DNA of 64,000 bases, from NCBI GenBank assembly GCA_000383355.1, contig KB911135.1, positions 962 through 64,961 of the forward strand, in the 5' to 3' direction. This DNA is from Flavobacterium sp. SCGC AAA160-P02. GTDB taxonomy: Bacteria > Bacteroidota > Bacteroidia > Flavobacteriales > Flavobacteriaceae. Below the pieces are notes generated by a model that was given only the letters and a program-made list of their open reading frames with translations, searched no databases and was not told where the DNA came from. This document shows positions 1-6,921 of this stretch, piece by piece. Position numbers and translations under genes: made by a program. Positions within the stretch are counted from its first letter, which is position 1. Each line of letters opens with the position of its first letter.

Positions 1-245
1 GGCATGCCATAAATCCAAAAAGAGCTGATTCCTTGGTTAAAACCATGATCTACCAAATCTATGGCAGAACCACCTCCCCACCATGAAGCAATAAAGGTAA
101 TAGACAAGGCCCAAAAAGGTAGTTGCCGGCCTGCTAAAAAATAGTCTTCTGCAGAAGTACTTTTTTTTGCTCTGAGTACAACCACCATAATACCAACAAA
201 ATAAAGTGCTAATAAAATTGAAGAAATATACTGAAGTTGTGTCAT
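1..245 (-). CDS. Sodium:solute symporter family protein (N-terminal part, runs off the window)
   Basis: Only the first 81 residues are present; the rest lies left of position 1. Reading from the ATG at 245, the protein opens with a hydrophobic helix (about residues 6-25), then the loop motif EDYFLAGR (residues 35-42) and a second membrane segment. This is the classic beginning of the SSS (solute:sodium symporter) family, which imports sugars, amino acids or other small solutes with Na+. The substrate cannot be told from this fragment. A possible minus-strand -7 box (TAGCTTTG, at 272-279) lies just upstream, without a clear -33 box. The preceding gene on the same strand is a small LuxR-type regulator. 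Confidence 0.85.
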   Translation of the reverse strand, partial: MTQLQYISSILLALYFVGIMVVVLRAKKSTSAEDYFLAGRQLPFWALSITFIASWWGGGSAIDLVDHGFNQGISSFWIYGM

Positions 246-351
246 GAGTTTTTGTTAGGAAAATAAAAACTCAAAGCTAAGAATTAAAAGCAAGCAATGA
301 AGTGATTTAAAATGAAATAAGGAACCTCGTAAATTTACAAAAATTTAATTT

Positions 352-606
352 TTAATAAGTAGTGAAACTAGAAATGGTATGTATTTGATTGGTAATAGCA
401 TATTTTACTAAACCAACTATATTTTTAGCACCAACCTTAAGAAGCATTCTTTGTCTATGACCATCTACAGTTCTTTTACTAATAGAAAGCTTAACGGCTA
501 CTTCTTGGGTAGTTTTTTCATTGCATATTAATTTTAAGACTTCAATTTCTCTTCTAGATAGTTTTTCTTTATAGCCAAGCAATTGGTTGTAATTTTTATG
601 ATTCAT
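352..606 (-). CDS. Orphan LuxR/GerE-type helix-turn-helix regulator (84 aa)
   Basis: A very small protein consisting almost only of a GerE-type DNA-binding domain. Residues 15-70 carry LSRREIEVLKLICNEKTTQE, then the recognition helix region SISKRTVDGHRQRML and the dimerisation helix. There is no receiver or sensor domain in front, so it cannot be a complete two-component response regulator by itself. It faces away from padR across a 301-bp spacer that contains a 16-bp palindrome (728-743), a possible binding site. It precedes the symporter gene on the same strand, with 106 bp between them. The targets are unknown. Confidence 0.75.
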   Translation of the reverse strand: MNHKNYNQLLGYKEKLSRREIEVLKLICNEKTTQEVAVKLSISKRTVDGHRQRMLLKVGAKNIVGLVKYAITNQIHTISSFTTY

Positions 607-727
607 AGAGAGTATTTATTATTATTAAGTATAATCTAAAACCAATTTTTACTAAAATAAATTGGCGTGGGAAATTCAACAAAAAAATATTTTTATAAAT
701 ATAGACTAATGGTCTACTATTGTCAAT

Positions 728-743
728 ACCCGTAAGTAGGGGT
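728..743. promoter_or_regulatory. Palindromic operator candidate, ACCC-n-TA-nn-TA-n-GGGT
   Basis: The 16-bp stretch reads ACCC g TA ag TA g GGGT, symmetrical at all 12 specified positions. It lies between the divergent orphan LuxR-type gene and padR, 122 bp upstream of the former. The size and symmetry fit a dimeric helix-turn-helix regulator such as a GerE-domain protein. The assignment is inference. Apart from this site and the padR promoter, the 607-907 spacer shows nothing else I can name. Confidence 0.35.
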
Positions 744-834
744 TTTTATACTCCCAAATTATAGTGATTAAATAGCATTATAAAGTAATTGTACCTAGAT
801 CTGTATAAATTAAATTAAGAATCTAATAAAAAAT

Positions 835-878
835 ATAGTACTATGTTTTGCATACTACTATCTTTTGCCTTATATTTG
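835..878 (+). promoter_or_regulatory. padR promoter with embedded inverted repeat
   Basis: A good Bacteroidota promoter: -33 TTTTG at 846-850 and -7 TATATTTG at 871-878, spacer 20 bp. The -33 box is exactly the loop of an inverted repeat: left arm ATAGTACTATG (835-845), right arm CATACTACTAT (851-861), with 10 of 11 positions paired. PadR repressors commonly bind ATG/CAT-type dyads in their own promoters, so this is probably the autoregulatory operator. A bound dimer would cover the -33 element. Confidence 0.6.
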
Positions 879-907
879 ACCCGAAAATGATTTAAATTAT
901 AGCATTC

Positions 908-1237
908 ATGAAAATAGAAAACACAAAAGCACAGATGCGTAAAGGAGTATTAGAGTACTGCATCTTATCTATTTTACAACATGGTGATGCCTATACTTCT
1001 GAAATTATCTCTACCTTAAAAAGTGCAGAAATGATTGTAGTTGAAGGTACTATATACCCCTTATTAACAAGGTTAAAAAATTCAGGACTACTGTCTTATC
1101 GTTGGGAAGAGTCTACCTCTGGCCCGCCAAGAAAATATTATGTTCTCACAGAAAGTGGCAAACTCTTTTTAAAAGAATTAGATACAACATGGAGTAATTT
1201 AAAGACAGCTGTAAACCAAATAACAAGCAAAAAATAA
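908..1237 (+). CDS. PadR family transcriptional regulator
   Basis: A 109-residue winged-helix protein of the PadR family. The family hallmarks are visible: an N-terminal RKGVLEYCILSIL helix, the Y/ST segment DAYTSEIISTL, the recognition region EGTIYPLLTRLKNSGLL (about residues 46-62), and the wing GPPRKYYVLTESG. The length is typical of the short PadR-s1 group, with one C-terminal dimerisation helix. It lies 9 bp before a PspC-domain gene, so the two are surely co-transcribed. In Bacteroidota this pair is common and thought to control an envelope-stress module. The inverted repeat over its -33 box suggests it represses itself. The inducing ligand or stress is unknown. Confidence 0.92.
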   Translation: MKIENTKAQMRKGVLEYCILSILQHGDAYTSEIISTLKSAEMIVVEGTIYPLLTRLKNSGLLSYRWEESTSGPPRKYYVLTESGKLFLKELDTTWSNLKTAVNQITSKK

Positions 1238-1246
1238 AAAAAACCG

Positions 1247-2869
1247 ATGAATAAGACTATCAATATAAATTTAGGAGGCTATTTTTTTCATATAGATGAG
1301 ACTGCTTATCAAAAATTAAGAAGATATCTAGATGCAATTTCTAAATCACTTAGCGATGATCCTCAAGGAAAAAACGAAATTATTGCAGATATAGAGGCTC
1401 GCATTAGTGAATTATTATCCGAAAAAATTACAGAGGCTCGCCAAGTAGTTAATGAACAAGACATTAGCAACATCATTAAAATAATGGGAGAGCCAGAAGA
1501 TTATGAAGAGAATGAAACTGGGTATACAGACAACTCATCTAGCTACCAAAGAAAAAAAACCAGCAATAGGAAATTATACAGAGATGGAGATGATAAATTC
1601 TTAGGAGGTGTAGCTGCAGGTGTTGGCCATTATTTAGGAATTGATGCTATTTGGTTGCGACTGCTTCTAATTGCCTTGTTTTTTAGTGCTGGATTTGGGT
1701 TTTTAATCTATATTATTTTATGGGTCTTATTACCTGAGGCAACCACAACAGCAGAGAAACTAGAAATGGAAGGTGAACATGTAACTATAGATAATATTGA
1801 AAAAAAAATTCGTGAAGAATTTAGTGCTATCAAAGAAACCCTTGAAGACGGTGCCAATAATGTAAAAAAAAAAGTAGCAGATGGTTTTCAAAAAAATGGT
1901 AAGAAAGCAACTTCTGGCTTACAAGAGCTGATAGGTGTTATAGGGATTATTTTTAGTGTATTGTTTAATATGATAGGAAAATTTATTGGGGTTATTATCA
2001 TTATTTTCTCTTCGATTATACTGGTTTTACTATTCTTAGCAATATTCTCTTTGGGAAGTTTTGAATTACTAGGATATGGTGAAGATTTTATAAACCTTCC
2101 AAACTTTATGTTTGATTCACTCATACCCTACTGGGTATTGGCTATTGCCTTGTTTGTATTAATAGGGTTTCCATTCTTAATTCTATTTGTGTTAGGGCTT
2201 AGAATTATTTCTAGCAATATAAAAAAGCTTGGTAAGACTGTCTCTTTATCATTGTTAGGAATTTGGATTATTGCGCTGCTAACATTGCTGTTTACAGGAA
2301 TAGAATTAGGAACATCTAGTGCTTATAATGGCACTAAAATAAGCGCTTCAGAGCTTGTTATTAAACCAACAGATACCTTGCATTTAGAAATGATAAATGA
2401 TGATATGCTATTTTTTCAAGAAACCTTAACAAGAAGTTCTAAACGAGTGTTTGTGTCTGATAATAAATTAGAGAAAATCTATTCAACAAATATAAAAGTA
2501 GCCGTAGAAAAAAGTAATTCTGAAACTAGTTCTATAAAAATTAGAAAAGTTTCTGAAGGAAGAAATAAAACCAAAGCAACAGAAAATGCAACAGGAATAG
2601 ACTACAAATATGAAGAAGCACAAAACACCCTTCAATTAAATGGGTTTTTCTTATCTCATTTAACCTATAGATTTAGTGATGAAGTAGTATATGCTACTAT
2701 ATATATACCTGAAAATAGCACTGTGTTTTTAGATAAAACTACTCAAAGCTTCTTATACAATATAGCTAGTATAGACAGTATGTACGATGCAGATATGGTT
2801 GGTCATTATTTTAAAATGACAGACAAAGGATTAGATTGTACAGATTGCATAGAAAAGCCAATAATCTAA
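1247..2869 (+). CDS. PspC domain-containing membrane protein
   Basis: 540 residues. Residues 1-90 form a conserved cytoplasmic region typical of the Bacteroidota version of this family (opening NKTININLGGYFFHIDE). A PspC domain follows at about 107-168: KLYRDGDDKFLGGVAAGVGHYLGID, then a transmembrane helix ending in ILWVLLPEA. Three or four further membrane segments lie between about 230 and 355, and a polar C-terminal domain of about 185 residues, probably outside the membrane, ends the protein. PspC proteins sense phage-shock or envelope stress in the inner membrane of proteobacteria. The role here is inferred from the domain and from the PadR partner 9 bp upstream. The DUF2807 lipoprotein gene lies 106 bp downstream and may belong to the same module. 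Confidence 0.88.
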   Translation: MNKTININLGGYFFHIDETAYQKLRRYLDAISKSLSDDPQGKNEIIADIEARISELLSEKITEARQVVNEQDISNIIKIMGEPEDYEENETGYTDNSSSYQRKKTSNRKLYRDGDDKFLGGVAAGVGHYLGIDAIWLRLLLIALFFSAGFGFLIYIILWVLLPEATTTAEKLEMEGEHVTIDNIEKKIREEFSAIKETLEDGANNVKKKVADGFQKNGKKATSGLQELIGVIGIIFSVLFNMIGKFIGVIIIIFSSIILVLLFLAIFSLGSFELLGYGEDFINLPNFMFDSLIPYWVLAIALFVLIGFPFLILFVLGLRIISSNIKKLGKTVSLSLLGIWIIALLTLLFTGIELGTSSAYNGTKISASELVIKPTDTLHLEMINDDMLFFQETLTRSSKRVFVSDNKLEKIYSTNIKVAVEKSNSETSSIKIRKVSEGRNKTKATENATGIDYKYEEAQNTLQLNGFFLSHLTYRFSDEVVYATIYIPENSTVFLDKTTQSFLYNIASIDSMYDADMVGHYFKMTDKGLDCTDCIEKPII

Positions 2870-2975
2870 AAAAGATACTATTCTAAAAAACAACTCATCC
2901 AAGAAAAATAACAATTGAGTGCTTTATATTCTAAAAAACATACTTAAAATTAGACATTTGTAAAAAATAAACATC

Positions 2976-3755
2976 ATGAAAAAAACAATCATTAAAGTAA
3001 CAGCTGTACTATTCTTAACCACGCTTACTTCTTGTGGCATAGATATGCTAAATAGAGTAGAAGGAAACAACAATGTAACCTCTATTAAAAGAGATATTAG
3101 TACAGATTTCACCAAAGTAAGAGTGAGTACTGGTCTAGAATTATTCATACAACAAGGAAGTGAAATTTCATTAACTGTAGAAGCAGATGAAAATTTACAT
3201 GATATTATTATTACAGAGGTTGTTGATGGAAAATTAAAAATTTACACAGAGAAAAATATTTGGAAATCAACCGCTAAAAAAGTGTATCTAACCGTAAATA
3301 CCATAGAAGAACTCACCGCTTCTAGTGGAAGTATTGTTGTTTCTGAAAGTGTTTTAAAAGCTACCAATTTAGATGTTAGCTCTAGTAGTGGTGCTAATTT
3401 AACTATAGAAGTTGCAGCTACCAATCTTATTTCTAGTACTAGTAGCGGATCTAGTTCACAAATAGAAGCAAATACCACCAGTGTAATTTCAACATCTAGT
3501 AGTGGCTCTAGCTTAAACCTCTCTGGAGAAACAACTTCGCATGAAACAAGTGCATCAAGTGGCAGCTCTATAACTGCCTATAAATTAGTCTGTAAAGATG
3601 TTATTGCAAAAGTAAGTAGCGGTGCTAGTATAAGCGTATATGCATCTTCGTCTATAGATGGAAAAGCCAGTAGCGGAGGAGGTATTTCCTTTGAAGGAAA
3701 TCCTGAAAAAATAACTAAAAATACCTCATCTGGTGGAAGAGTTTCTCCAAGATAA
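2976..3755 (+). CDS. Head GIN (DUF2807) domain lipoprotein with SSG repeats
   Basis: 259 residues with a lipoprotein signal peptide: hydrophobic residues 8-17 then LTSC with Cys20 as the lipidation site. Residues 37-240 match the head GIN / DUF2807 pattern of putative auto-transporter adhesin-like beta-solenoids. Eight copies of an SSG motif (for example TASSGS, SSSSGA, STSSGS, SASSGS, VSSGAS, ASSGGG) recur every 17-24 residues, as expected if each marks one turn of a beta helix. The protein probably sits in the outer or inner membrane leaflet facing the periplasm. It follows padR and pspC, and such trios recur in Bacteroidota. Its ligand is unknown. Confidence 0.87.
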   Translation: MKKTIIKVTAVLFLTTLTSCGIDMLNRVEGNNNVTSIKRDISTDFTKVRVSTGLELFIQQGSEISLTVEADENLHDIIITEVVDGKLKIYTEKNIWKSTAKKVYLTVNTIEELTASSGSIVVSESVLKATNLDVSSSSGANLTIEVAATNLISSTSSGSSSQIEANTTSVISTSSSGSSLNLSGETTSHETSASSGSSITAYKLVCKDVIAKVSSGASISVYASSSIDGKASSGGGISFEGNPEKITKNTSSGGRVSPR

Positions 3756-3812
3756 AGAATTCTATGAAAAGGGAAAATAGTAGTTGGTTTTGTTAGTAAA
3801 TTAAATTACTTC

Positions 3813-3853
3813 AATAAGAGCTGTTTGAAATACATCAGCTCTTATTTTTTTTT
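3813..3853 (+). terminator. Rho-independent terminator behind the DUF2807 gene
   Basis: Arms AATAAGAGCTG (3813-3823) and CAGCTCTTATT (3836-3846) form an 11-bp stem with a 12-nt loop, followed by a run of T to 3853. The right arm overlaps the stop codon of the convergent DUF2721 gene, so the two transcripts end back to back. Confidence 0.75.
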
Positions 3854-4249
3854 CAAATGTTCTTCTATATCAGCCAGATGATGCTCTAATGCCTCTGATG
3901 AAATTTGTATTTCTCTAATTAATAAGGCTAAAGAAATAAGCAACAACAGCAACGCAATACCAAACAACCAAACGGCTATAATTTTATATTCTATATAAAT
4001 TAAAAACATGGTTAGCACACATAACAATAAGCTTCCTATTCCAAAAATTTGCATCCAACGAGTTAACGTGAGCCTAAGTTTTAAATTTTTGATCTGTCTT
4101 AGTAAAGATTCGTCTTTTTTATCTAAATACACATCGTGTAAATTTCTAATCACTGCTGCATAGGCTAAAAATCTATTAGTATATGCCAACATAATTAAAG
4201 AAATTGCTGAAAATAATAAGGCTGGTGTGGTTAATGTTAATGTTTCCAT
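3842..4249 (-). CDS. DUF2721 domain-containing membrane protein
   Basis: 135 residues with three hydrophobic helices: about residues 9-30, 68-88 and 91-112. The polar segment between the first two (NRFLAYAAVIRNLHDVYLDK) and the basic motif KLRLTLTRWMQ are typical of DUF2721, a small inner-membrane family of unknown function widespread in Gram-negative bacteria. It stands alone on the minus strand. It is divergent from the VanX-like gene (38 bp apart) and convergent with the DUF2807 gene. No function can be assigned from the sequence. Confidence 0.8.
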   Translation of the reverse strand: METLTLTTPALLFSAISLIMLAYTNRFLAYAAVIRNLHDVYLDKKDESLLRQIKNLKLRLTLTRWMQIFGIGSLLLCVLTMFLIYIEYKIIAVWLFGIALLLLLISLALLIREIQISSEALEHHLADIEEHLKKK

Positions 4250-4287
4250 AAGAGCACAAAATTAAATATTTTCAATACTTTTAAGGC

Positions 4288-4956
4288 ATGAAATCATTTA
4301 TTATTTTTTTTACAGTATTAATTAGTTCTCAAATTAGCAGTCAAACACTCCCAAATGGCTTTTCTTATGTATCTGAAATTGATGCAACAATTAAGAAGGA
4401 GTTAAGATATGCTACTTCAAATAATTTTATAGGAAAACCTATAGATGGCTATTTAAAAGATAGCCTTATTATCTCAACGCCTGCAGCCAAGGCTTTAAAA
4501 GAAATTCAAACTAAATTGATACTTTCTGGCCTGAGTCTTAAAATTTTTGATGCCTATAGGCCTCAACAAGCTGTAGATCATTTTGTTAGATGGGCCAAAG
4601 TAATGAATGACACCTTAATGAAGCAGTTATATTATCCAGATGTTCAGAAATCGGAGCTATTTACACTAGGTTTTATTGCATCTAAATCTGGCCATACAAG
4701 AGGCAGTACGGTAGATCTTAGTATTGTTGATGTAAAAACAAACAAAGAAGTAGACATGGGTAGTTCTTATGATTTTTTTGGTGAAAAATCTCATCCATTT
4801 TATAAAAAAATTACTGAAGCTCAAATGAAAAATAGGATGTTACTTAGAACTATTATGATTAAAAATGGTTTTATACCCTATGATAATGAATGGTGGCACT
4901 TTACACTAAAAGATGAACCTTATCCAACTACTTACTTTAATTTTCTAATTGAATAA
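4288..4956 (+). CDS. D-alanyl-D-alanine dipeptidase (VanX/DdpX-like, M15D)
   Basis: A 222-residue exported zinc dipeptidase. Residues 1-19 are a signal peptide. The M15D catalytic set is visible: DAYRP with Arg91, SGHTRGSTVDLS giving zinc ligands His136 and Asp143, and NEWWHF giving the general base Glu201 and zinc ligand His204. Family members cleave D-Ala-D-Ala. In Gram-negative bacteria without the vanHAX cluster this serves cell-wall recycling and nutrition, not vancomycin resistance. The neighbours (DUF2721, secreted unknown) give no resistance context. The export signal suggests that it works in the periplasm. All key residues are present. Confidence 0.9.
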   Translation: MKSFIIFFTVLISSQISSQTLPNGFSYVSEIDATIKKELRYATSNNFIGKPIDGYLKDSLIISTPAAKALKEIQTKLILSGLSLKIFDAYRPQQAVDHFVRWAKVMNDTLMKQLYYPDVQKSELFTLGFIASKSGHTRGSTVDLSIVDVKTNKEVDMGSSYDFFGEKSHPFYKKITEAQMKNRMLLRTIMIKNGFIPYDNEWWHFTLKDEPYPTTYFNFLIE

Positions 4957-5000
4957 GTAACTTTTAACAAAATCTAAACGACTTACTATCATATCGGCAT

Positions 5001-5008
5001 TATATTTG
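5001..5008 (+). promoter_or_regulatory. -7 promoter box (TATATTTG)
   Basis: An exact TAnnTTTG match about 30 bp before the TTG start at 5038. I see no good TTTG 19-20 bp upstream, so this is only half of the consensus. Confidence 0.4.
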
Positions 5009-5037
5009 TACAGAATAAGATAAAACTACCAGTTGTT

Positions 5038-5703
5038 TTGAAGTCATTTAAAAATATCCTTTTTTACGTCTCTTTGCTCGTTAGCTTCCATGTATCTAGT
5101 CAAATAGATACCATTGCAGATTCTAATAAAAAAAATAGTGGAAAGAAAGTTATTCTTGCGGTTCCATCTAAAAAAATAAAAAAACCAATTTCTTTAGAAA
5201 TTGGAAATAATGATGGATTTAAAAAAGCATTTGACAACAAAAATAAGCAAGACGCAAAAAAGAAAAAAGAAGACGATTTAAATAACAAAGGAATTCTTTC
5301 AGCAGCAAAAATGTCTGAAGAACGTTTTTTAAAGTCTTGGAAAAGAATAAATGCTCCCTTTCCTAAGATAGATCAAGATTTGGGAAGCTTTAGAACCCAA
5401 TCTGAATCTGTGCGAATTATTTGTAGAGATTTTCAATATCCAGATGGAGATAGAGTAACTATTACCATTAATGACATTCCTGTTATAAGAAACATCACCC
5501 TACAAGGTTCTTATCAAAGTTTTGATCTTCCATTACAGGTAGGAATTAATAAAATTGCCTTTATTGCATTAAACCAAGGAACTTCTGGTCCAAACACAGC
5601 TGGTTTTAAAGTTTTTGATGACTCTGGGAACGTTATTTCATCTAATGAATGGAATCTTGCTACTGGCGCTAAAGCCACTGTTATCATAGCAAAAGACAAA
5701 TAA
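5038..5703 (+). CDS. Conserved secreted protein of unknown function
   Basis: 221 residues starting with TTG; no ATG fits upstream and the TTG gives a clean signal peptide (residues 1-22, ending VSSQ). A Lys-rich low-complexity linker (about 25-85) leads to a C-terminal beta-rich region (about 105-220) with repeated hydrophobic strands, for example VRIICRDFQYPDGDRVTITI and a segment around GINKIAFIALNQG. That region resembles an immunoglobulin-like or jelly-roll fold, but I recognise no named family. It is an exported protein with no operon partner: vanX-like before it and pdhA after it have their own spacing. A -7 box at 5001-5008 supports independent expression. Confidence 0.7.
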   Translation: MKSFKNILFYVSLLVSFHVSSQIDTIADSNKKNSGKKVILAVPSKKIKKPISLEIGNNDGFKKAFDNKNKQDAKKKKEDDLNNKGILSAAKMSEERFLKSWKRINAPFPKIDQDLGSFRTQSESVRIICRDFQYPDGDRVTITINDIPVIRNITLQGSYQSFDLPLQVGINKIAFIALNQGTSGPNTAGFKVFDDSGNVISSNEWNLATGAKATVIIAKDK

Positions 5704-5770
5704 ATACACCAAACGAAAACGTTGTAATTAATTTAATTACTACTACTTTTTTTATTCTACTTAATTCATT

Positions 5771-5778
5771 TATTTTTG
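5771..5778 (+). promoter_or_regulatory. -7 promoter box of pdhA (TATTTTTG)
   Basis: TATTTTTG fits TAnnTTTG and lies 58 bp before the pdhA start. The -33 position holds only a T run. Downstream, in the leader, ATCCT and AGGAT at about 5787-5806 could pair weakly. Confidence 0.4.
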
Positions 5779-5836
5779 TAGTAAGAATCCTTCAATTTAG
5801 CAGGATCCCTAATTTGAAAACAAACAACAAAAAAGA

Positions 5837-6826
5837 ATGAAAAAAGTTACCAAGCAGACCTATATTAATTGGTATAAAGACATGTTATTTTGGAGAAAAT
5901 TTGAAGATAAATTAGCTTCTGTCTACATCCAACAAAAAGTAAGAGGTTTCCTACATTTATACAATGGTCAAGAAGCTGTTTTAGCGGGTGCTTTACATGC
6001 TATGGACTTGTCTAAAGATAAAATGATTACTGCATACAGAAACCATGTTCAGCCCATTGGTATGGGAGAAGATCCAAAAAGAGTGATGGCAGAATTGTAT
6101 GGAAAAGTAACGGGTACTTCTAAAGGAATGGGAGGCTCTATGCATATTTTTTCAAAAAAACATGGGTTTTATGGTGGTCATGGAATTGTAGGAGGTCAAA
6201 TTCCTTTAGGAGCTGGTATTGCTTTTGGTGATAAATACAAAGGAAGCGATGGCGTTACCCTAACCTGTTTTGGAGATGGTGCTGCTAGACAGGGTTCTCT
6301 TCATGAAACTTTTAATATGGCTATGTTGTGGAAATTACCTGTAGTATTTATTGTTGAAAATAATGGATATGCCATGGGAACTTCTGTAGAAAGAACAGCA
6401 AACCATACAGATATCTGGAAATTAGGTTTAGGCTATGAAATGCCTTGTGGACCAGTAGATGGTATGAACCCTATTAAGGTTGCTGAAGCAGTAGATGAAG
6501 CCATACAGAGAGCAAGACGGGGTGATGGGCCAACATTTTTAGAAATGAAAACCTATCGTTACAGAGGTCATTCTATGTCTGACGCTCAACATTACAGAAC
6601 TAAAGACGAAGTGGCAGAGTACAAGAAAATTGATCCAATAACACAAGTACTTGATATCATTAAAGATAAAAATTACGCTTCACTTGAAGAAATTGAAGAA
6701 ATAAACCAACAAGTAAAAGACAAGGTTAAAGAATGTGAGAAATTCGCAGAAGAATCTCCATATCCAGAAATTAGTCAGTTACATGATGTGGTATACGAAC
6801 AAAAAGATTATCCTTTTATCAAATAG
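5837..6826 (+). CDS. pdhA: Pyruvate dehydrogenase E1 component, alpha subunit
   Basis: 329 residues, the standard length for E1-alpha of the heterotetrameric type. With E1-beta it decarboxylates pyruvate and passes the acetyl group to the E2 lipoyl arm. The thiamine diphosphate motif is clear: GDGAARQG from residue 146, ending at ENNGYAMGTS (about 174-183). The substrate-entry region YRNHVQPIGMG and the phosphorylation-loop region YRYRGHSMSDAQHYR are also conserved. The E2 gene follows after 95 bp. No E1-beta gene lies in this window, so the complex must be completed from another locus. The start ATG at 5837 matches the family N terminus. Confidence 0.96.
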   Translation: MKKVTKQTYINWYKDMLFWRKFEDKLASVYIQQKVRGFLHLYNGQEAVLAGALHAMDLSKDKMITAYRNHVQPIGMGEDPKRVMAELYGKVTGTSKGMGGSMHIFSKKHGFYGGHGIVGGQIPLGAGIAFGDKYKGSDGVTLTCFGDGAARQGSLHETFNMAMLWKLPVVFIVENNGYAMGTSVERTANHTDIWKLGLGYEMPCGPVDGMNPIKVAEAVDEAIQRARRGDGPTFLEMKTYRYRGHSMSDAQHYRTKDEVAEYKKIDPITQVLDIIKDKNYASLEEIEEINQQVKDKVKECEKFAEESPYPEISQLHDVVYEQKDYPFIK

Positions 6827-6921
6827 CCCAATGTGGGTTTAAAGTATAGAATAACTCTCACTAATTTAGTTATTACTAATTAAAAAGGCAAGAGTAAAAA
6901 AATTAATTTAGGAATAGATAT

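Noticed and set aside
4288..4956. Vancomycin resistance gene vanX
   Set aside because: No vanH, vanA or vanS/R partner; exported M15D dipeptidases are common in Gram-negative bacteria.
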